NCBI GenBank assembly: GCA_035048485.1
Contig: CM068593.1
Coordinates: forward strand, 1,369,455 to 1,433,454
DNA from: Pteria penguin
Lineage: Eukaryota; Mollusca; Bivalvia; Pterioida; Pteriidae
Direction of reading: 5' to 3'
DNA: 64,000 nt
The notes below the pieces were generated by a model. That model searched no databases, had not been told where the DNA came from, and was given only the letters and a program-made list of their open reading frames with translations. The position numbers and the translations under genes were made by a program. Of this stretch, positions 58,221 to 64,000 are shown piece by piece (positions within the stretch are counted from its first letter, which is position 1; the number at the start of each line of letters is the position of its first letter).

Positions 58221-59149
58221 GGGGCCGACCACTACCAGACTCATAATTCAGTACTTGCTATGATACAGTGTAGAGTTTTGATTTGTATCTCCGTGGCGAC
58301 GTTTACCAAATAGTTTTTGCCAGATATTCTGTGTCTATTATTTTCTATATCATTTCAATATTTATATCTATGAGTAAGCTTAGATAAACAGCGGTTTGTT
58401 TACACAACTGGAAAAGGCTACTTACTCGGCGAAAACAGGGATTCTGCATTTCTGCCCGAACAAATGAAATGTTTTTAAATGGGGGACAAAAAATTCACAC
58501 TATGGTACATGTAACAAAATGAAAATAGTTACTTATTGTAATTGTTAATACCCCTGCAAGGCACTGAGATAGCACGGCTTTGACTCTATAACTTTCAAAC
58601 GAAAAAAAAAAAAAAAGAAAAGAAAAAACAATAAATAAAAAAAAGTGGGAAAGAGGGGGGAGGGGGTCTTACAAAGGGTTACAACCTCTTTACAGATGAT
58701 GATAAATCTGTTCGCTTGCTTGTGGATTTTCTCATTCCTTCGATTTATAAAAAAAATGTGTCATTTATTTATATCCCTCCCCTCCCTTCTCTAGATACTC
58801 TCATTGACAAGTTGTTTGTGTACATAACCGCGAAGCACATAATTATCTAAACACGTGTATAGAGCTGTTCCACGGGAATCTCTCAGAACGATAACAGATA
58901 AATTCTTATTTATCTTTAACTTATCTTAGTGTATATCATTTAAAATCTGGTTTTAAACCTATACACCAAAGCTCATTTGAGTCTCATTCTTTTCTCACTT
59001 TTGGATTAAATTATATTCAAGTTAAAAATAGAAGGCACTCAGATCACTTGATAATATCCGGTTTACACGCCCATTGAACACGAAGGAAGAAAGACGGAAT
59101 CTCTCTGCAAACCTGGAAGTTGATACAAAAAACCGAGAAATATCTGCAG
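57973..59149 (+). promoter_or_regulatory. Promoter and non-coding first exon block U of TRIM-like copy 6
   Basis: (GA)n at 58171-58208, CTCCGTGGCGACGTTTACC, GATACTCTCATTGACAAGTT, CACGGGAATCTCTC and ACGAAGGAAGAAAGACGGAAT are shared with the other U blocks. The exon ends ATCTGCAG at 59149, followed by a near-consensus donor GTAAGACATAA. The transcription start lies somewhere in the ~400 bp before the donor. Confidence 0.58.
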
Positions 59150-59910
59150 GTAAGACATAATTAGTATAGATATTATCGATGCTACGATTGAGGAAATAAA
59201 GAAAAGGGAGTCAGAGGCGATTCTGCCTTCTTTATTAAAAGAGCATTAATCTGTACGGGTAGTAAGCAAAGATAATGCCACTAATGGGGACGGGAGGGAG
59301 AGGGGTACTAAAGATTTTTTTTTGGATAAAACTTAACTTCGACACTACGAAATATTCGTTTATTTTTGTTATACATTACAATTTTACGATTACCCCATGC
59401 GTTTGTAACCTCCTATATGGCCTCTAGCATATTCGGCAAACATCAATAGTAAAGAGCTTTATAAAGTAGGCAGTTTAAATGGGCTCATATAACAGATCAT
59501 AAACGCCTGTCCCTATCACAACACAGGTATGGCGTAAATCAGAATTTGTAGGGGTTTTCTGAAAGACTACAAACTAAACTTATTAAAGTGCATCTCTACT
59601 AAATATGTTAATTCAAGTGTTATTCTTGTCATATTCATATTTATATTTTATAAAAATGTATAATTATACATCATATATTTAGATTTTATTTACATAGTAC
59701 AATTGTATTATTTACATAAAAAATATCGTATAAATCTTTGTACTTAACAATGGAAATTACGACTTATGTAAATACGAAATATACAAAATATAAATATATA
59801 TTTATGATTTATGCTTACACCCCCATCCCCACCCCCCTAGTTCCGCAATGAAATTTATTGTCAATAATAATTTAATAACAATGCCTATATTTTTGTTGTG
59901 TATTTTACAG
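59150..59910 (+). other. 5'-UTR intron of TRIM-like copy 6
   Basis: 761 bp from GTAAGACATA to TATTTTACAG, AT-rich, alignable in part with 1-826. Confidence 0.58.
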
Positions 59911-59927
59911 TTTGATCATCAGTACTA

Positions 59928-61523
59928 ATGGCAGATGGTTACCTAAAAGCGGTGACCTGTGAATTCTGTGATAAACCAGCAAAATACCAATGCCAGAACT
60001 GTGACGACCCACTATGTACAACGTGTAAAGAGAAGCATGAAAAGAAAAAGCCGCATCACAAATATGTACCCCACTCCCAGAAAGAACGAACAATATGTGT
60101 AAAACACGTTGAGCATAAATATATGTATTGGTGTGAGGAATGTAAGAAACAATGCTGCCCAGAATGTGTCATTACGTCACATAACGGACACAAAATTATC
60201 TCTTTACAGAACGCGCTACGTGCAAAAAGCGAAAGTGTTAGAAAAAACCTAAACGGTCCCTTTAAAGAAAATTTGGCAAAATGGCAGACATTTCACCAGG
60301 AAGCTAGACAAATGAGGCAAGATTATACAAGAAGCATTCAGAAGATTGACGATGACGTAGTTGCCCATGCTGCCAGAATTCATGCAGCGGTAGATGAGAA
60401 CTTAACAAAAGTGCGCAACAAGCTTCTAAAAATCCAAAACTCAACGGAAACGTTGCTTCAGTCACAAGAACAAACTATCAATGACGCATATAAGAAATTC
60501 CAAACAAGTATCAGCAAATTAGAGGATTTAAAAGAAGGTAACGACATCCGTCTATTGGACTGCACACTTGAACTCGATGATATGGCAGCTCTTCCAACAC
60601 TTACCCGGCACTCACTTCCAAGCTATAAACCTGGTCAAATCAATGACCAGACTATCATAACAATGATTGGAAACCTGAGCACTACAATACAGAGTTTAAA
60701 TGATGATCAAGCAATAAACACAGTTGATGTAACACCCAGCCCTTTATTACAATCACACAGGACCCCTACAGCATTGTTATCCTCTTTTAATCCTGGGTAT
60801 ATACATCCTAACACCGCCTGTACCACATCATCAGGTCTGGCCTGGGTAGTGACTGATGATACCCGTCTACAGCTAATGGACCGTCACGGCAAAAAGAAAA
60901 ACATTATTAATACTGACTTCGATTTTATTGATTTCACCGTTACATTTTTGGGAGACATCCTATTTAGTGACGTAGACAATTACCGTATTGCGTCAGCGTC
61001 AAAGGGAAGGAAGTCATGGAGATTCACGACGTTAGTATCTACGGGGTACGTGCCGCGTGGAGTCTGCTGCTTACGGAATGGTGACATCGTCGTGACGTAT
61101 TCTTACGATCAACGAGTCATCCATTACAATAAGGCGGGCGGCATTATACATGAGTTTGATCAAAGCTTATTCACACTCCCAATCAGAGTAGCAGTGAATG
61201 CCGTCAACGATGACCTGTATGTGTGTGACCGTGACAAACACAAAGTATTAACATTTGGGACAGACCATAGTTTACGTTACGAGTATACAGGGTCCGATAC
61301 CGAATCATTCGACCCCGTAGACGTCTGTACTGATAGCAGTGGCGGCGTCCTGATTACTGACCATAAAAACAACAGGATACATATCCTGGACAAGGACGGA
61401 AAGTTTATACGGTATTTAGATCCTCCTGGATTGAAGGATGTCATGTACATTGACGTAGATAGTGAAGGAAATGCGTGGGTTGGGGAAAGACAGGGGGAAG
61501 TGAAAATAATAAAATACCAATGA
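59928..61523 (+). CDS. TRIM-like protein: two B-boxes, coiled coil, NHL-like propeller (copy 6, intact)
   Basis: 531 residues, one coding exon. Zinc ligands: C11, C14, C22, C25, C30, C33, H37, H43 for the first B-box; C57, H60, C69, C72, C77, C80, H85, H88 for the second. The N-terminus is two residues shorter than in copies 1 and 4 (MADGYLKAV). Coiled coil about 95-205. The linker is longer than in copies 1 and 4 because of TTIQSLNDDQAINTVDVTPS, a segment also found in copies 2 and 3, so copies 2, 3 and 6 form a subgroup. Propeller about 287-531 with GDILFSDVDNYRI, NGDIVVTYSYDQRVI, DDLYVCDRDKHKV, GGVLITDHKNNRIHILD and GNAWVGERQGEVKII. No RING. The splice context is the best of the three intact copies, and the gene is probably expressed. 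Confidence 0.9.
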   Translation: MADGYLKAVTCEFCDKPAKYQCQNCDDPLCTTCKEKHEKKKPHHKYVPHSQKERTICVKHVEHKYMYWCEECKKQCCPECVITSHNGHKIISLQNALRAKSESVRKNLNGPFKENLAKWQTFHQEARQMRQDYTRSIQKIDDDVVAHAARIHAAVDENLTKVRNKLLKIQNSTETLLQSQEQTINDAYKKFQTSISKLEDLKEGNDIRLLDCTLELDDMAALPTLTRHSLPSYKPGQINDQTIITMIGNLSTTIQSLNDDQAINTVDVTPSPLLQSHRTPTALLSSFNPGYIHPNTACTTSSGLAWVVTDDTRLQLMDRHGKKKNIINTDFDFIDFTVTFLGDILFSDVDNYRIASASKGRKSWRFTTLVSTGYVPRGVCCLRNGDIVVTYSYDQRVIHYNKAGGIIHEFDQSLFTLPIRVAVNAVNDDLYVCDRDKHKVLTFGTDHSLRYEYTGSDTESFDPVDVCTDSSGGVLITDHKNNRIHILDKDGKFIRYLDPPGLKDVMYIDVDSEGNAWVGERQGEVKIIKYQ

Positions 61524-62066
61524 ATGTGACGAAAGATATGAATGCATAACATAGAAATGCATATGAATATTCAGTTGATAGAGTTATTGACCTGCAAATT
61601 GATATTATTGACATTTGAGCTGCAACACATCATATACACTAGTGGTCACCGTTACGAAGGATCTGTTCTAAGCCACAATCCCACTTGTTCCAATTTACAA
61701 AAAACAATAACTTCTATTTCCACTGCGCAGTAATGTAAAGGCCTTCCACGATTTTATAGTGTAAGTGAAAACCGCGTAAAAAATTTCAAGTAAAGATTTC
61801 TATGCAAATAATAATAATATAAAAAAAGAAAAGAAAATCCGGTAAAATGTTTATATAGCATATAGCATATATTGTATTAGGAACAAACATTCAAAAAGTG
61901 CAAGTGTTTGTTGCCGAATTTGGTAATTACATTTTGTTGTAAAGAATAAATCAAAGACTATCAATGATATTTATAGCTGTGCCTATTTTATTAGAGGTGT
62001 AATTGTGTGTAAATACTGGGTTGAAATTGCCGAATGGTGTCATTTTACAATAAATGGTCTAATTAA
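61524..62066. other. 3' flank of copy 6 and spacer
   Basis: Only the first few bases match the other 3' flanks. An AATAAA lies near 61945. Nothing else recognised. Confidence 0.4.
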
Positions 62067-62126
62067 TTGTATAGCTCCATGGTGACTTCTGCCACATAAC
62101 TGAGCCAGTAACTCCTCTTTTTTCTT
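62067..62126 (+). mobile_element. Penelope-like family A, 3'-tail insertion 4
   Basis: 60 bp from TTGTATAGCTCCATGGTGAC to CTCCTCTTTTTTCTT; the shortest copy, with the same right end as the others. Confidence 0.7.
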
Positions 62127-62229
62127 TCTTTAGATACTTTAAAATCTAAAAGTTCGGCCAAGCAAGAAGAATTTAAAATAGATATAGAACATTCTTTATG
62201 TGAAATTACACAACAAATAGGGTTGAGTA

Positions 62230-62400
62230 AGAGGTTACATCAAAGCATTTTTCTTGGCATGCTGATTGTTGCAGTTTAGCCCGCTTCATATCATTCACGA
62301 ATCATAGTGACGTCACAACGACGTCGTGTTATGTTTTGGCGGGTTTTCTGCAACAGTATATACTTGTCTTTTGCCTTGGCACAGCTGCATGCAAATCCTT
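62230..62400 (-). mobile_element. Partial reverse copy of the TTAA element at 7216
   Basis: CTTGGCATGCTGATTGTT, AGCCCGCTTCATATCA, AGTGACGTCACAACGACGTC and CGGGTTTTCTGCAACA are the reverse complement of blocks between 7230 and 7350. Confidence 0.55.
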
Positions 62401-62731
62401 CAGCAGCCGCAGTCATGCCGTAAGGTAATGTAGCAGCACAGGCATTGTCAAGGCAAATTCCGCAGTGTCTCCGGCTCTTATGCCTCGCTTACCATGAGAT
62501 ACTTCTGTGGTGACCTTTTCAGTTTTACAGTATTCCATGTCTACAGGATTTATGACCAACACTTCTTTCAAAAACTGCACAAATTACGTTTAGACTTCTG
62601 AACAATTGCTTGCATACCTCTCAACCTATTCTTACTAAAAACTGGGTTATGATCCTACTTTGATTCTCAAAAGCAGGTTCATAATGAATATATTCTCATT
62701 ACTTATGAGATTAAACATGTGACAACCTTGA

Positions 62732-62749
62732 TCACACACACACACACCT

Positions 62750-62782
<33 letters not shown>

Positions 62783-62783
62783 A
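62732..62783. repeat. (CA)n microsatellite
   Basis: Interrupted CA run, followed by CAAACAAACG. Confidence 0.85.
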
Positions 62784-64000
62784 ACAAACGTAAAGGAAAA
62801 AGTATAACTGATTAAATTCTTTTATTTTATATAATCACATTTAAAAAGATCTAGATAAAATATGAGCAGCACACCAGAAGGTGGAGGGATCTCTGACTCT
62901 GACGAAGAAGAATCTTGTTTGAATTGAAAACTGTTATAGTCCGTATTATACTTGCAAGGAAGTAAAGAGCAAAGCGTTTCTGTTTTTATCTCTAATAAAA
63001 ATTCCATATGGAGTTTTCTGCCAGGGAGAAAACTCTTTCACTAAAAACCAACCAACCAAACAAACAAAAACATTAATGATTTTTGGGCCAACTTCGATAA
63101 AATGTGATATCTCTTGGCCAGTTTTGAAAACATCTTGAAGAAAATGCAATACGAAAAATAGTGGTTGCTGATTGAACGCTTTGTCTCATGTTTTTACACA
63201 TTTTGTTCTCCGTTAGCGAATCTGCCAAGTTTAGGACACTAAATTTGGTAGGTGACAAAAAAGAAGAAAGAAAAAAAAAATTATCCAACGTACGGAATGA
63301 GTGTTTGCGATCAAGCTTATTTAAAATCAAAGGTCCTCCATATTATATTCCTCAGTGTTGTAAACCTAAGCTTAAGTGTAATAATCAAACCACTACAGAA
63401 GGTTTGGGCGTGTCGAACAAAACTCAAGTATAGACATCCAGATGAATAATAAGGCCTGATCGAAAACAGCTACATGAGGAGAACGTTGTATTATGAAAAC
63501 AAATTGTAGCGGATATGAAAATCCTACCATATCGGGTCAATTTACGAAAATTCGTGAGTTTTGCGGGTCATTTCTGATGTCGGGTCATGGGTTTAAAAAG
63601 TATGAGATCGGCTGCTGGCAAGACAGTGAGCATGCACATGTTTTTGAAGTCACCAGTTGCCATGGGTAATCAACTGGTGCACAACAACGTGCCCTAAATT
63701 TATTCAATTAAATATATCCTACTTTCAAGGGTTTCTTATTTATACTTATCTTTTAATTTACTTAAAGGGGTTGTTTCTATACCTGCTATACAGATGTGAT
63801 GAATCTTTGACCGATGCACAAAAGTGGTATAATTCGAGAATACTGGCGAATTTGCACTTAAGTAGAGGTAAACTTGTAAAATTTGCACATTTCTCTGATA
63901 ATACAAGAAATGTGTTTATCAGAAAAAAAAATGCAGTACCGTAATCAAACTTTTAAAATGATTGTTTAAAAAAGTTTAATCCCCCCCAAATAGAGAGAGA
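62784..64000. other. Unassigned spacer to window end
   Basis: Several short frames on both strands have no recognisable family, splice context or start context. The last bases enter a new GA run (from 63992). Confidence 0.4.

Overview
The window reads as nuclear DNA of an invertebrate animal, most likely a bivalve mollusc. It is AT-rich and intron-bearing. It is packed with SINEs, Penelope-like, DIRS-like and LINE relics, TIR elements and minisatellites. Its only intact genes belong to the RING-less B-box / coiled-coil / NHL-like family that is expanded in bivalves. The species call is inference; no marker gene is present.

The backbone is a tandem array of six TRIM-like copies, all on the + strand. 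Three have full open frames (844-2379, 25216-26736, 59928-61523). Three are broken: 4508-5373 (propeller only, frameshift plus deletion), 20456-22393 (a chimera of two copies) and 48339-49285 (B-boxes and most of the coiled coil deleted, propeller frame open). Each coding exon is intronless. It is preceded by a conserved acceptor (TTTTACAG, then a TGATCA-containing leader and ATG), and about 0.8-2 kb upstream by a conserved non-coding block ending in a GTAAGA-type donor. This indicates a shared promoter plus a non-coding first exon (donors at 18456, 24031, 46828 and 59150).

Between the TRIM-like genes are repeated blocks in a fixed order: 60-bp and 49-bp minisatellites and flank (S), minus-strand WD40-repeat remnants (V and the end of S), GAGT/38-bp minisatellite (T), a short block (X) and the promoter block (U). 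Copies are S1-V1-T1-U (8.4-18.5 kb), S2-V2-X-U (36.2-46.8 kb) and S3-T2-X-U (52.4-59.1 kb). The region therefore looks like repeated duplication of one cassette, with a + strand TRIM-like gene and a - strand WD40 gene (probably NACHT/WD-repeat type), followed by decay of the WD40 partner.

Mobile elements fill the rest. They include a Penelope-like family A RT relic (15.1-17.6 kb) with five short and one older 3'-tail insertions elsewhere. Three copies of a second Penelope-like family B lie at 32.2-34.3 kb on -, and at 44.3-45.6 and 51.2-51.9 kb on +. A DIRS-like gag-RT-RNase H-YR relic (38.5-42.3 kb) is interrupted by a family A tail, and a second DIRS YR fragment sits at 50.2-51.2 kb. There are LINE endonuclease and RT fragments, TA-flanked and TTAA-flanked TIR elements, tRNA-derived SINEs, and a 355-bp tandem repeat carrying a degenerate hammerhead-like motif (47.2-47.6 kb). 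No rRNA, functional tRNA gene or CRISPR was seen.
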